Below, one piece after another: positions 1 through 10,100 of a DNA stretch of 64,000 nt. The DNA is from Bryobacterales bacterium (GTDB lineage Bacteria > Acidobacteriota > Terriglobia > Bryobacterales > UBA6623): the NCBI GenBank assembly GCA_026713545.1, contig JAPOOG010000099.1, positions 62,001-126,000 of the forward strand, read 5' to 3'. The notes beneath the pieces are model-generated. The model did no database searches and was not told the origin of the DNA. It saw only the letters and a program-made list of their open reading frames with translations. Positions within the stretch are counted from its first letter, which is position 1. Every line of letters begins with the position of its first letter. The translations under genes were made by a program, and so were the position numbers.

Positions 1-2946
1 ATCATGAACGAATTGGCGGCGATGCCCGATCCGACGGTCTCGATGGCGGCGGAGCAGGACGCCAATGAATCGTTCCTCGTGACCGGCAGCTTGAGCCGTG
101 GTTTGCAGGCGCCGGGGGGCAACGGTCAGTTCGACATGCGGGGACTGGGTTTTGGCGGCCCCTCGCAACAAGGGAATCCTTTTGCCGATCGCAGCAGCGG
201 CAACGACACAGATGGCGGACCGGGATTTGGTCGTGGCGGTCGCGGGCCCGGCGGTGCGCGCGGCCGCCGCGGCGGCCGTGGCGGGCTCGGCGGCCGACGA
301 GCGGGAGGCCGCGGATCGGGTGGCCCCGGAGGCCGCGGACCCGGTGGTTCTGGCGGCCCGGCCAGAGGTGAGATGACGCCCGAGCGGCTGGCGCGCATGC
401 GTGAATGGATGCGGCGTCGCGGGACGATGCAGTTCGGCAACCGGATTGGGGCCGGAAGAAACTCGATGCGCGCCTCGCTCAACTTCTCGTTCCGCAATTC
501 GGCGTTGGATGCCCGGCCTTATTCACTTACTGGCCAGACGGTGGACAAACCTTCCTACGCGCAGAATCAGTTCGGGGCGATGCTCGGTGGGCCACTGAAG
601 ATCCCCAGGATCGTGGACGACGAAAAGACGTTCTTCTTCTTCCGCTACAACGGAGCACGCAGCCGGAACCCCTTTAACCGCACATCGACGTTGCCCTCGG
701 CATTGGAGCGGTTGGGCGACTTTTCACAATCCGTGGCTTCGGGGCCGGTGACGGTGTTCGATGCGGGTGAGGCCTTTCCCAACAATGTGATTCCGGCGTC
801 GCGGTTGGATTCGGCTGCACTGGGTTTGACTCCGTTGATCCCGCTTCCGAATCAGCCGGGCCAAGTGCAGAACTACCAGTTCGTTACCTCCGTACCACAA
901 GACACCGACAACTTCAGCGTGCGGATGGGACGGAGCCTTTCCGAAGCGGACCGGCTGTCTGTCTCCTACAACCTGCGGATGCGGGATTCCGAGACGGCGC
1001 AATTGTTCGGGTTCCGTGACACGGCAGGCAGCCGCGCGCAGAGCGCGAGCGTCGGTTGGACGCGCAATGTGAAGACGAATGTGATCAACAACGTGCGGCT
1101 GCGCTTTTCACGGAATCGTATCGAGACGCTTCCATTCTTCGCGTTCGGTGCGGATGTGGCCGGAGACCTTGGGATTGGGGGCACGTCCGATGCGCCGATC
1201 AACTTTGGCCCGCCAAACCTGACATTCACGAACTTCGGCAATCTCACCGATGGCAGCCCGATGCTGCGCCGCGATCAAACGTTGGAAATGAGCGAGGGCG
1301 TCACTTGGGTGCACGGTAATCACAACTTGTCGATAGGCGGCAACTACCGCTGGGTCCAGCTCAACACGATCAGTGAGCAAAACGCTCGAGGCAGCCTGAG
1401 TTTCAGCGGTTTGAGGACCAGCGCGTTCGACAGCCGGGGCTTGCCGCTGGCGAACACCGGGTTCGACTTCGCGGACTTCGTCCTGGGCCTGCCGCAGTCA
1501 AGCTCGATTCGGTTCGGCAACCCCGATACGTATTTCCGTGCTCCGGCATTCAGCTTGTACGCCCAGGACGATTGGCGAGTGAGCGCGAACTTCACCGTGA
1601 ACTTCGGACTGCGGTATGAGTTCCTCCGGCCGTTCCAGGAAAAGTTCAATCGGATCGTGAACCTCGACGTCGCGCCGGGGTTCACCGGCGTCGCGCCGGT
1701 GTTGCCGGGCATGGACGGCGCTTTCAGCGGGCCGTTCCCGGCGGCATTGATCGAGTCGGACCGCAACAACCTCGCGCCTCGATTCGGCATTGCCTGGAAG
1801 CCTTTTCCCAAACGCTCGACGCTGGTGCGGGCCGGCTACGGCTGGTACTACAACGGCTCGGTGTACAACAACGCCGCGAGCCGCTTGGGGCAACAGCCGC
1901 CGTTTGCGACGACGGGTACATTGACGACGACGCTGGACCGGATTCTGACGATCCGGAACGGCTTTGCGACACGGCCCGATCAGGACATTACGAACACCTT
2001 CGCGGTCGATCGGAACTATCTCGTCGGCTACGCGCAGACCTGGAACCTGGCGGTGCAGCAGGAGCTGCCGGGGGCGATGGTGTTGGAGGTGGGTTATCTC
2101 GGGACGAAGGGTACGCGGCTCGACATTCAGCGTTCGCCGAATCGCGCCCCGGCGGGTTCGCCGCTCACGGCGGAGGAACGCCGTCGCATCAGCAATGCGG
2201 TGGGATTCACGTTCGACAGTTCCGAAGGCAACTCGATCTACCACGCGGGACAGGTTCGCCTGAATCGGCGATTCCGGCGAGGCGTTTCGGTCAATGCGCT
2301 GTACACGTATTCGAAGTCCCTCGACAACGTTTCGACTTTCGGAGGCGGGGCGGCGGTGGTGGCGCTCTATGATCGGAACTTGAACCTGGAGCGAGGGCTA
2401 TCGAGCTTCGACCAGCGGCATGCGTTCAGCCTCTCGTATGTGCTCGAGTCACCGGTGGGTGGACCGCAGGGATCTCCCTCCAGGAACTTGTTGGAAACGA
2501 TCTTTCGCGATTGGAACTTCACCGGCGGTGTGACGGCTAACTCGGGCACTCCGTTTACGGCGGTCGTGCTTGGCAATCAGGCGAATGCCGGCGGCAGCGG
2601 CGTAGTGGGATCGGGGCGCGCGGACGCAACCGGACTTCCGGTGGACAGCGGCGGCAGGTTCTTCAATCCTTTGGCGTTTACGACTCCGCCCCCCGAGCGC
2701 TTCGGTAATGCAGCGCGCAATACGATTCCGGGCCCGGGTTTGGTCACGCTGAATTTTGGAGTCGGGCGCACGTTTCGCCTCGGCCAAGACCGGCGAACGG
2801 TGCAGTTTCGTGTGGACAGCGCCAATGTCACGAACAAAGTCAACTTTTCGGGCTTGGCCACAACCGTGAACGCGTCGAACTTCGCTTTGGCGACCAATAC
2901 GGCGGCGATGAGAACGATGCGCGCCAGTCTGCGGTTCAGGTTTTGA
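1..2946 (+). CDS. TonB-dependent receptor, 5' end outside window
   Basis: Outer-membrane receptor of the large acidobacterial TonB-dependent type, expected to import an oligomeric substrate (often glycans) using TonB energy. The frame is open to the window edge, so the N-terminus (usually a signal peptide and a carboxypeptidase-like beta-sandwich) is missing; the first in-window ATG at 4 is not a convincing start. Plug-type sequence (VTGSLSRG, NGQFDMRG) is followed by a Gly/Arg-rich tract at about 210-372, then a long beta-barrel with alternating motifs such as LYAQDDWRV and GLRYEF. The C-terminus RASLRFRF ends in phenylalanine, the usual outer-membrane barrel signal. The VWFA gene follows within a few bases, so the two are probably cotranscribed. 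The substrate cannot be told. Confidence 0.9.
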   Translation: MMNELAAMPDPTVSMAAEQDANESFLVTGSLSRGLQAPGGNGQFDMRGLGFGGPSQQGNPFADRSSGNDTDGGPGFGRGGRGPGGARGRRGGRGGLGGRRAGGRGSGGPGGRGPGGSGGPARGEMTPERLARMREWMRRRGTMQFGNRIGAGRNSMRASLNFSFRNSALDARPYSLTGQTVDKPSYAQNQFGAMLGGPLKIPRIVDDEKTFFFFRYNGARSRNPFNRTSTLPSALERLGDFSQSVASGPVTVFDAGEAFPNNVIPASRLDSAALGLTPLIPLPNQPGQVQNYQFVTSVPQDTDNFSVRMGRSLSEADRLSVSYNLRMRDSETAQLFGFRDTAGSRAQSASVGWTRNVKTNVINNVRLRFSRNRIETLPFFAFGADVAGDLGIGGTSDAPINFGPPNLTFTNFGNLTDGSPMLRRDQTLEMSEGVTWVHGNHNLSIGGNYRWVQLNTISEQNARGSLSFSGLRTSAFDSRGLPLANTGFDFADFVLGLPQSSSIRFGNPDTYFRAPAFSLYAQDDWRVSANFTVNFGLRYEFLRPFQEKFNRIVNLDVAPGFTGVAPVLPGMDGAFSGPFPAALIESDRNNLAPRFGIAWKPFPKRSTLVRAGYGWYYNGSVYNNAASRLGQQPPFATTGTLTTTLDRILTIRNGFATRPDQDITNTFAVDRNYLVGYAQTWNLAVQQELPGAMVLEVGYLGTKGTRLDIQRSPNRAPAGSPLTAEERRRISNAVGFTFDSSEGNSIYHAGQVRLNRRFRRGVSVNALYTYSKSLDNVSTFGGGAAVVALYDRNLNLERGLSSFDQRHAFSLSYVLESPVGGPQGSPSRNLLETIFRDWNFTGGVTANSGTPFTAVVLGNQANAGGSGVVGSGRADATGLPVDSGGRFFNPLAFTTPPPERFGNAARNTIPGPGLVTLNFGVGRTFRLGQDRRTVQFRVDSANVTNKVNFSGLATTVNASNFALATNTAAMRTMRASLRFRF
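210..372 (+). repeat. Gly/Arg-rich low-complexity tract inside the receptor
   Basis: About 54 codons made almost entirely of Gly, Arg, Pro and Ala, with recurrent RGG/GGRG and GPGG units, encoded by GGC/CGC-rich DNA. It sits between the plug-like segment and the barrel of the TonB-dependent receptor. Its role is unknown; a flexible, positively charged periplasmic linker is the simplest reading. Confidence 0.8.
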
Positions 2947-2948
2947 CA

Positions 2949-5030
2949 ATGCGGGTTTTCATACTTTGCTTGATCTCTGCAATCGTCCTGTCGGCACAGG
3001 AGCCGGACGGGTCTTTCAAGTTCTCCGTGTCGACCAACCTTGTCATCGTCAATGTGGGAGTGCGCGACGGCGATGGCCGGGCCGTGGCGGACCTCGAGCT
3101 CGAGGATTTCGAGATTCTGGAAGACGGCAAGAAGCAGGAGATCTCGGTCTTCGAGTTCCAGCAACTTGACGCCGTGGCGGATCCGCAAACGTTTGCCGAA
3201 AGGGAGACGGCCCAGCCGCAGGAGACGGCGGAGCGGCAGCGAGAAATCACGCCATCCGCACCAGGGAAAGTGCGCTATCGCGATAAGCGGCTCATGGTGC
3301 TTTATTTCGATTTCTCGTCGATGCCTCCGGCAGACCAGATTCGCGCCCAGAAGTCGGCGGACCGGTTCCTCGACGAACAGATGTCGTCGGTGGACCTGGT
3401 CGCGATTATGGCCTTTTCAAGCCGCTTGCAGGTGTTGCAGGACTTTACGGACAACCGCGAGTTGTTGCGTGAGGTCATCGCGGGTTTCCGGCTGGGCGAG
3501 GCGAGCGAGTTGGCCGTCGATGCAGAGACGGATGAAGCCGCGGCGGTCGATGACGGGGCGGCCTTCGTGGCGGATGAGACCGAGTTCAACATCTTCAATA
3601 CGGACCGCAAGCTGAGTGCGCTGGAATCGGCGACGAAGATGCTGGCCTCGCTACCCGAGAAGAAGGCGCTTGTGTATTTCTCGAGCGGCGTGAGCCGGAC
3701 GGGTGTCGAGAACAACTCGCAGTTGCGCTCGACGGTCAACGCGGCAGTGCGGGCTAACGTGTCGTTCTATCCGATCGATACGCGCGGTCTGGTGGCGGAG
3801 GCCCCGTTAGGTGACGCTACAGTGGGCTCGCAACGCGGTACGAGAGCCTATTCCGGTGAAGGTCAGCGGCAGCGGCGAGGACGATTCAACGACTCGCAGG
3901 ACACCCTGTTCACCCTTGCCGGCGACACCGGTGGCAAGGTGTTCCTCAACAATAACGATTTGACCCTGGGCATCAGGCGTGCCCAGCAAGAGATTGCTAG
4001 CTACTACATCCTCGGTTACTACAGCACGAACGAGAAGACGGACGGGCGGTTCCGGCGAGTGAAGGTACGTGTGCAGTCGATGCCGAGGGCCAAGCTGGAC
4101 TACCGCTCCGGGTACTTCGGCTCGAAGGACTTCCGCCGATTCTCACGAGCCGACAAGGAACGGCAGCTTGAAGAGGCGTTGTTGTTGGGCGATCCGGTGA
4201 CCGACCTGAGGCTGGCGCTGGAAGTGAACTATTTCCGGCTGGGCCGCGACCGCTACTTCGTCCCGGTGGCGGTAAAGATTCCCGATTCCGAGTTGGAGTT
4301 TGTCCAAAAAGGCGACCGGGAGCAGCAGCGCTTGGATTTCATCGGGCAAGTGCGCGACAGCCGAGGGAAGATGGTGGCTAATCTGCGGGACCACATCGAG
4401 GTGAAGTTGCGGGGCGCGAACGCCGAAAGGCTGAACTCCCGGAACCTGCAATACGACACGGGCTTCACTCTGCCGCCAGGCGAATACACTCTGAAGTTTC
4501 TCACGCGCGAGAACCAGACAGGGAAGATGGGGACGTTCGAGACGCGCTTCGAAATCCCCGATCTCGGCGAGCAGAAGTCGTATGCGCGCATCAGCTCAGT
4601 GGTGTGGTCGAATCAGCGGGAATCGCTTGAAGATGCCATCGGTGCGGCGGAGCGCGACAAGAAGGTTCTTGCCTCCCATCCGCTCGTGCAGGACGGTCAA
4701 AAACTGATTCCGAGCATCACACGCGTGTTCCGCAAGAGACAGCCGATGTTTGTGTACTTCGAGGTGTATGATCCGGGCTCGGAAGGCCGCAGGGAAGCGG
4801 TGTCCCTGTCTTCGATCGTCGCGCTCTACCGGGACGGCGTGAAAATGTTCGAGTCTGAGCCGCTGAAGGTTTCCATCAAGTCCGAAGCGAAACGTCAAGC
4901 GGCGCCAGTTGAGTTTCAGATTTCGCTGGACGATCTCGCCCCCGGGGAATACGTCTGCCAAGTCAACGTGATCGACGAGATTGACCGCAAGTTCGCCTTC
5001 CACCGAGCGCCAATCGTGCTGCTTCCTTGA
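2949..5030 (+). CDS. VWFA-related acidobacterial secreted protein
   Basis: Secreted or periplasmic protein of 693 residues in the acidobacterial VWFA family (TIGR03436 type). A signal peptide (about residues 1-17, ending LSAQ) precedes the family N-terminus, with FSVSTNLVIVNVGVRDGDG and a 'DFEILEDG' segment. A von Willebrand A fold follows, with a degenerate MIDAS motif DFSSM in place of DxSxS. The C-terminal half (from about 400) looks beta-rich and is not recognised. The ATG at 2949 is chosen; a TTG at 2943 overlapping the receptor stop is possible. It lies directly behind the TonB receptor, which suggests a shared cell-surface role. The ligand is unknown. Confidence 0.85.
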   Translation: MRVFILCLISAIVLSAQEPDGSFKFSVSTNLVIVNVGVRDGDGRAVADLELEDFEILEDGKKQEISVFEFQQLDAVADPQTFAERETAQPQETAERQREITPSAPGKVRYRDKRLMVLYFDFSSMPPADQIRAQKSADRFLDEQMSSVDLVAIMAFSSRLQVLQDFTDNRELLREVIAGFRLGEASELAVDAETDEAAAVDDGAAFVADETEFNIFNTDRKLSALESATKMLASLPEKKALVYFSSGVSRTGVENNSQLRSTVNAAVRANVSFYPIDTRGLVAEAPLGDATVGSQRGTRAYSGEGQRQRRGRFNDSQDTLFTLAGDTGGKVFLNNNDLTLGIRRAQQEIASYYILGYYSTNEKTDGRFRRVKVRVQSMPRAKLDYRSGYFGSKDFRRFSRADKERQLEEALLLGDPVTDLRLALEVNYFRLGRDRYFVPVAVKIPDSELEFVQKGDREQQRLDFIGQVRDSRGKMVANLRDHIEVKLRGANAERLNSRNLQYDTGFTLPPGEYTLKFLTRENQTGKMGTFETRFEIPDLGEQKSYARISSVVWSNQRESLEDAIGAAERDKKVLASHPLVQDGQKLIPSITRVFRKRQPMFVYFEVYDPGSEGRREAVSLSSIVALYRDGVKMFESEPLKVSIKSEAKRQAAPVEFQISLDDLAPGEYVCQVNVIDEIDRKFAFHRAPIVLLP

Positions 5031-5100
5031 GCCGGGTCGAACCCCTATCTGCAGAGCTCCATGAGACAGCGATCGGGCATTGCTGCTCAAGGCAGATTGA

Positions 5101-5106
5101 TAGAAT
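5101..5106 (+). promoter_or_regulatory. possible -10 element of uvrC
   Basis: TAGAAT sits 22 bases before the TTG proposed as the uvrC start. No good -35 is visible (TTGCTG lies only 15 bases upstream). If real, it argues that translation begins at 5129 rather than at a TTG overlapping the preceding stop. Confidence 0.3.
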
Positions 5107-5128
5107 CGTTGGCAGGTTCTCGCATCGC

Positions 5129-6964
5129 TTGAGCGTCTTCCCCCATCTCGATGCGTTAAGAGAGAAGGCTGCGGCCCTCCCCGCTTTTCCTGGCGTCTAT
5201 CTCTACAAGGACGGACGCGGGAGGGTGATCTACGTTGGAAAAGCGAAGAGTCTGAGGGATCGTGTTCGCAGCTACTTTCTTGAGGACAAGCTCGCCGATG
5301 CCAAGACGGGCACATTGCTCTCTGAAGCCCGCGACATCGACTACATCGCCGTAGCCAACGAAAAAGAGGCGCTCGCTCTCGAAAACAACCTCATCAAGCA
5401 ACGACAACCGCGGTACAACGTCCTGCTGCGGGATGACAAGACCTATCCCTACATCAAGCTGACTAGGGAGCGTTTCCCGCGCGTCTATGTGACGCGTCGC
5501 CTTCGCAAGGACGGTTCGACTTACTACGGCCCCTATTTCCCCGGCAATCTCGCCCATCGCATCGTGCGGTTCATTCACCGCTATTTCCGCATTCCTTCCT
5601 GCCGCGTAGACCTGACGCGCTACCACCCTCGACCGTGCCTCGAATACCACATTCAGCGCTGTTGGGGACCTTGCGTCGCTGGACTGACGACCGACGCCGT
5701 CTACGGCCGGGCCGTAGCCGACGTCCACGCTTTCCTGGAAGGCCGCCATACGGAGCTAATCCGCGATCTGCGCCATAGAATGGAGGCGGCCGCCGAGGAG
5801 ATGGAGTTCGAACAAGCCGCAGCACTGCGGGATCTGATTGCGACGGTCGATGAACTCAAGCAGCGGCAGCGTGTGGCTGCCGTGGAAGGCCGGGACATCG
5901 ATATTTTCGGGGTCCATGCCGAACCTCCATTGGTGGCCGTAAATCTCTTCCACGTTCGGAACGGACGCGTCGTGGACCGCCGCGAGTTCTATTGGGAAAA
6001 CGTTGATCAGTTCGAGAAACGGGAGTTCCTCTCGAGCCTGCTGATGCAGATCTACTTGGATGCGCAGTATGTTCCTTCACTGATTCATGTGCCGGTCGAC
6101 TTTGACGGCCGCGATGTCATGGAAGAGCTTCTGAGCGAGAGGCGGAAACGCAAAGTTGTCATTGCGACGCCGCAGCGCGGTTCGAAACGGGCCATGCTTG
6201 ATCTGGTCGAGACCAACGCTCGTCACGGATTCGAGCAACGCTTCCGGGTGATGAAACCTTCGTCCAAAGCCATCATGGACGCACTGGTCGATGCGCTGAA
6301 TCTCTCCGCTCCCCCGGAACGCATCGAATGCTTCGATATTTCGCATATCCAGGGTAGCGATACGGTCGCCTCGATGGTCGTTTGGGAAAAAGGCCGCATG
6401 AAGAAAGGCGACTACCGCAAGTTTATTATCAAGACCGTTGACGGCATCGATGATTTCTCATCCATGAGGGAGGCCGTGACGCGCAGGTACAGGCGTCTTC
6501 AGGACGAACAGAAGCCGTTTCCGGGCTTGATTTTGATCGACGGCGGGATTGGGCAACTGCATGCTGCCGTCGAGGCCCTCGAAGCGCTGGGCATCATCAA
6601 CCAGTCCGTCGCCGCCATCGCCAAGCGTGAAGAAATCATCTACGTTGTCGGCCAAGAGGACGAGCCGGTCTACTTGGACCGCTTCTCTCCGGTGCTCCAC
6701 CTGATGCAGAAGGTGCGCGACGAGGCCCACCGCTTTGCTGTTGCTTTCCATCGCAAGCGTCGAGATTCACGAAGACTCAGTAGCGTGCTGCTTGAGATCC
6801 CCGGTGTCGGAGAGAAAACGGCTCGCAAGCTTCTGCGCACTCTTGGAAGCCTGCACAGGATCGAAACCAGTTCACTCGATGACCTTCAGAAGGTTGTCGG
6901 ACAAGTACAGGCCGAGCGTATTCATCGCTTCTTCGCCGGCCACAACGGGGCTGCAGGGACATAG
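5129..6964 (+). CDS. uvrC: UvrC, excinuclease ABC subunit C
   Basis: Nuclease subunit of UvrABC nucleotide excision repair, cutting DNA on both sides of the lesion. From the TTG at 5129 it has 611 residues, normal for the family. Domains in order: GIY-YIG nuclease (PGVYLYKD, VIYVGKAKSLRDR), a four-cysteine cluster (SC, PC, RCWGPC) matching the reported UvrC Fe-S site, a UVR motif (EMEFEQAAALRDLI), the RNase H-like nuclease (IECFDISHIQGSDTVASMV), and C-terminal helix-hairpin-helix repeats (IPGVGEKTARKLL). No in-frame ATG exists near the start, and the family N-terminus (LREKAAALPAFPGVYL) follows the TTG closely. A longer form from TTG 5027 is less likely. Confidence 0.95.
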   Translation: MSVFPHLDALREKAAALPAFPGVYLYKDGRGRVIYVGKAKSLRDRVRSYFLEDKLADAKTGTLLSEARDIDYIAVANEKEALALENNLIKQRQPRYNVLLRDDKTYPYIKLTRERFPRVYVTRRLRKDGSTYYGPYFPGNLAHRIVRFIHRYFRIPSCRVDLTRYHPRPCLEYHIQRCWGPCVAGLTTDAVYGRAVADVHAFLEGRHTELIRDLRHRMEAAAEEMEFEQAAALRDLIATVDELKQRQRVAAVEGRDIDIFGVHAEPPLVAVNLFHVRNGRVVDRREFYWENVDQFEKREFLSSLLMQIYLDAQYVPSLIHVPVDFDGRDVMEELLSERRKRKVVIATPQRGSKRAMLDLVETNARHGFEQRFRVMKPSSKAIMDALVDALNLSAPPERIECFDISHIQGSDTVASMVVWEKGRMKKGDYRKFIIKTVDGIDDFSSMREAVTRRYRRLQDEQKPFPGLILIDGGIGQLHAAVEALEALGIINQSVAAIAKREEIIYVVGQEDEPVYLDRFSPVLHLMQKVRDEAHRFAVAFHRKRRDSRRLSSVLLEIPGVGEKTARKLLRTLGSLHRIETSSLDDLQKVVGQVQAERIHRFFAGHNGAAGT

Positions 6965-6983
6965 AGGAGGCTCCTTCCAGCAA

Positions 6984-6999
6984 CTGGGATTCCTCCCAG
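6984..6999 (+). terminator. small hairpin after uvrC
   Basis: A perfect 6-bp stem CTGGGA/TCCCAG with a TTCC loop lies 20 bases past the uvrC stop. No T-run follows directly (a T7 run occurs 23 bases on), so intrinsic termination is uncertain. Confidence 0.3.
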
Positions 7000-7018
7000 G
7001 AGTATGTTTCAAGGATGT

Positions 7019-7055
7019 CCGTTTTTTTATATCGTGCGAGAAAGGAAAAAAACGG
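7019..7055. repeat. 10-bp perfect inverted repeat CCGT7 / A7CGG
   Basis: CCGTTTTTTT (7019-7028) and AAAAAAACGG (7046-7055) form a perfect inverted repeat around a 17-base loop. It lies just upstream of the -35 box of the next gene. It could be an operator, a structured leader of an upstream transcript, or chance in an AT-rich promoter. Confidence 0.55.
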
Positions 7056-7064
7056 TTCAATCGC

Positions 7065-7094
7065 TTGTCAGTAGCCGAGGTAACAACTTACAAT
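7065..7094 (+). promoter_or_regulatory. sigma-70-like promoter for the 7165 gene
   Basis: TTGTCA (7065-7070), an 18-base spacer and TACAAT (7089-7094) give a good promoter. Transcription should start near 7101, leaving a leader of about 64 bases before the ATG. Confidence 0.55.
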
Positions 7095-7164
7095 CGGCCC
7101 GATTGGAGTTGAGGAAGGGGCCAAGTGCATCCGGTGGCTTCGGAGGATCCTTCAACGGGAGAAT

Positions 7165-10100
7165 ATGATGAGTCGCACTCTGGTGGTGACCCTTTTTCTG
7201 GTATGCGCACTGCCTCTATGGGCGGAGAGTGAAGCTGCGCGTCATGCGGCCGAACTGGAGCAAGCGGGCGAACCCCTCCAGGCTCGGCAGGTCTTGGCCG
7301 ACGCAACGGCAGCGCCGCAGTCAAGCCGCGAGGACTTGCTTGAGTACGCTGAGTTCCTTGACCGCTATGGGGACGCAGACCGCTTGCAAGCATACGAGAA
7401 AGTTCTGAACAACACGCCTGTTTCTGACGTGGACGGTCGCCGGAGCCTCATGCGCCGACTGGTCTTCATCGCTCTGGCGGACGGTCGCGACGAAGAAGTG
7501 GCCCGACTTTTGCAAATGTACCGTGACGCCGGCGGGCAGGGGTTGCGTCTTGCCGAACAGATTGTCGACCCCGCTCCGACCAATGAGGGCGCCAATACTT
7601 GGGCTAGCATTCCCGGGCCTCTCTTCTCGTTTCGACGGATGGCGGCACTTTCCTCCGACCAGAGCCCCGAGGAACTGTTCCCTGCGCTTGCGCGCAACAT
7701 TGTGACAAGCGGCTATCGGGCCACCTCGGGTTTGGACTCGATGGTTCCGACGGAGTACCTCAAGCTCATCCAGCAATATCTGTCGCAGGCTCGCGAGTTG
7801 GAGCAACTCGCCGGAGCTGACGAGACGATCCGCATTCCCACCTGCGAGTCGAGAGAGACAGCGCAGATCCTCAAGATCCTGGGCTTCCGGCTGCGGAACG
7901 AGTGCGGCCCGGAAGCGGTGCTGGAAACCGTCAATCCGTCGCGGGCGTTTCTTTCGATCGATTCGGGGTTCCCGTTAGCCGACTTGGAGCAAGCCTTCCG
8001 TCAGGAGAGGGCCTTCGAGATGCCGTACAAGTCGACCCATCTGCCCGTGCTCTTCGGCAAGGATTACTGGATGGGCATTGTGCGGCGCAAGGCCGAGGGC
8101 GATTTCGTCGATAACCTGCTGGCGAATCCCATCATGGCGCGGTTGTATGTCGCTCTTGGCAAGATACATCGGCCAACCGCTTTGGCGTTGCGGGAGAAGA
8201 TAGGCAGCGAGCGCATGCTCGACTTCGCCAACGTGCTCGACTTTTTCGGCGGCATGTTCGAGTTGAAAGAAGGCAAGGCCGTGGTTCCGTTGGGTCCGAA
8301 AGCTCGTGACGTCTGGCACAAGCTTGTTGGTGTTTCTCCCGACCAAGGGGCGGAGTTCTTGCAGCGGCTGGTCGAGCTGGATGACGGCTGGATGGTCTCC
8401 TACTACGATTCGATGTGGCGGGTGGACGGCCGGGTGTCGGAGTATTTTAGTGCCCCGACGCGCCTTGAACGGTTTTACATGGCCGTCCGGGGCAAGGTGA
8501 CGAGCCCCGGTCCGGCGCGGCCGATATTCAGGGCCAACTCGGACCTGATGCTGCTCATTACACGCCTTGATGTGAAGCCGAATGGTCAGATTCATCTCCC
8601 GGGCGGAATGGGTCCGTGGAAGAATCTCTTCACGGTTCACCCCCACGGCGAATACGACGGGCGTCTCGCGAAAGCGGCTCCTAATTGGACGCAGCCGGAC
8701 GACGTGGTCGAGGCCATGTTCGGCATGTGCCGCAAGATGGTCGAGAACGAGCCGCTGCGGATGTTCATCTCTCTCACAAACATGGATCGCGCCCGGGAGC
8801 AGGCCTTGTCTCCAGCAGCGGTAGAGAAGTTGCTGTTGGCCTATCCCGATTTCGGTGATCAGTTCAGCATGTTCAACGAAGCGCCGAGTCTGTCGGAAGA
8901 GACGATCTTGGCGTACTTCGACTCACTGCCAAAATTTAAAAAAGGACGCAACCTCACGCGGCGGGCGGATGCGATCGGCACGCATCAAGCCTTGTTCAGT
9001 CTGTGGCAGATCTTCGTCCGACAGGGGCAGATCCCTTCCACCGGCGCCGAGCGTTCGTTTCGAGCCCTGATGGCCGTGCTGCGGGATGTCGGCAGCGAGC
9101 AAGCCATCTTTGAGGCGGGCCGAGCAGGCGTCAAAGTCTTGTTGGCGGCTACCGGTTCGTCTGAGGACGAATCCCCCCAGGATAGGCTGATCGAGTTGCT
9201 GGCCGGAAATCCGAATCCGAATGAACGCAGCATTCATGAAGAGATGGTCCGGACGCTCAACAGCCGCTTCACCTCGCAGCGGCTGGTCTCGGTCAAAGAC
9301 ATCTTCGACCTCGCGGATCATCTGGAACGGGTGTCGCGCGGTGAGAGCTTCAATGTCGCGATGGCGAATCGGCTGGCGTCTCGTATCTCAGAGGTGCGGC
9401 TGCCGCGTTCGAGCCTGTCATCGGAAGAGTCAAACACATTCGCGCAAGGGACTTGGATCGAGAAACACATTCAGCGTCAGCGTTCGATGAACTTGAGCCG
9501 AGCCGTCGATAAGGCTCGCGGGCAGCCGGAAAGCCTGTTGAACATCCGCGGGAACTTCGCCTCTATCCTGCGGGATTCGCTCGTGGGCCTGAACTACATC
9601 TACTACTCGCCCCCGGGAGCCGAGCTGATTCGGGCAAATCCGCTCTTTGTGCGCAGTCACGACTTCTTCGGGTCGCAGCAAACAAGGAGTTGGGCGCAGC
9701 CGCGTCTGAGTGGAACGGGCTGGCCGAACAGCGCCGGCGGCCGGATGGTGGGCTCTCTGAATGGGCTCGCATTCGCCTTGGCTGATGCCGAGCAGAATTT
9801 CCTCGTTCCGACCGAGCGGCAGGCGCTGATCTGGCAGGACCTCGAGCCGCAGATCATGATCGGAGCCGTCGTTCCTCGCTGGTGGGGAGTGACGCAGGAG
9901 GAACAACATTTCGTTGCTCTTCATCTACGGCTCGCGAATTTGCTCGTGGCCGCTTCGGCTGTCGATGAGGAACTGGCCGCCAGGATCGATCCCATCTTGC
10001 GAAAGCGATTGGGCCCGCACCGGCTCGATCTGTTGCGTCGGCTTGCGGCCGATGGGAAGGTCAGAGAAGGGATCGACGGTCTGACGCCCGCCGAACGATA

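Noticed and set aside
5027-5128. Upstream extension of uvrC from a TTG overlapping the previous stop
   Set aside because: The extra 34 residues do not resemble UvrC and a likely -10 lies inside them.
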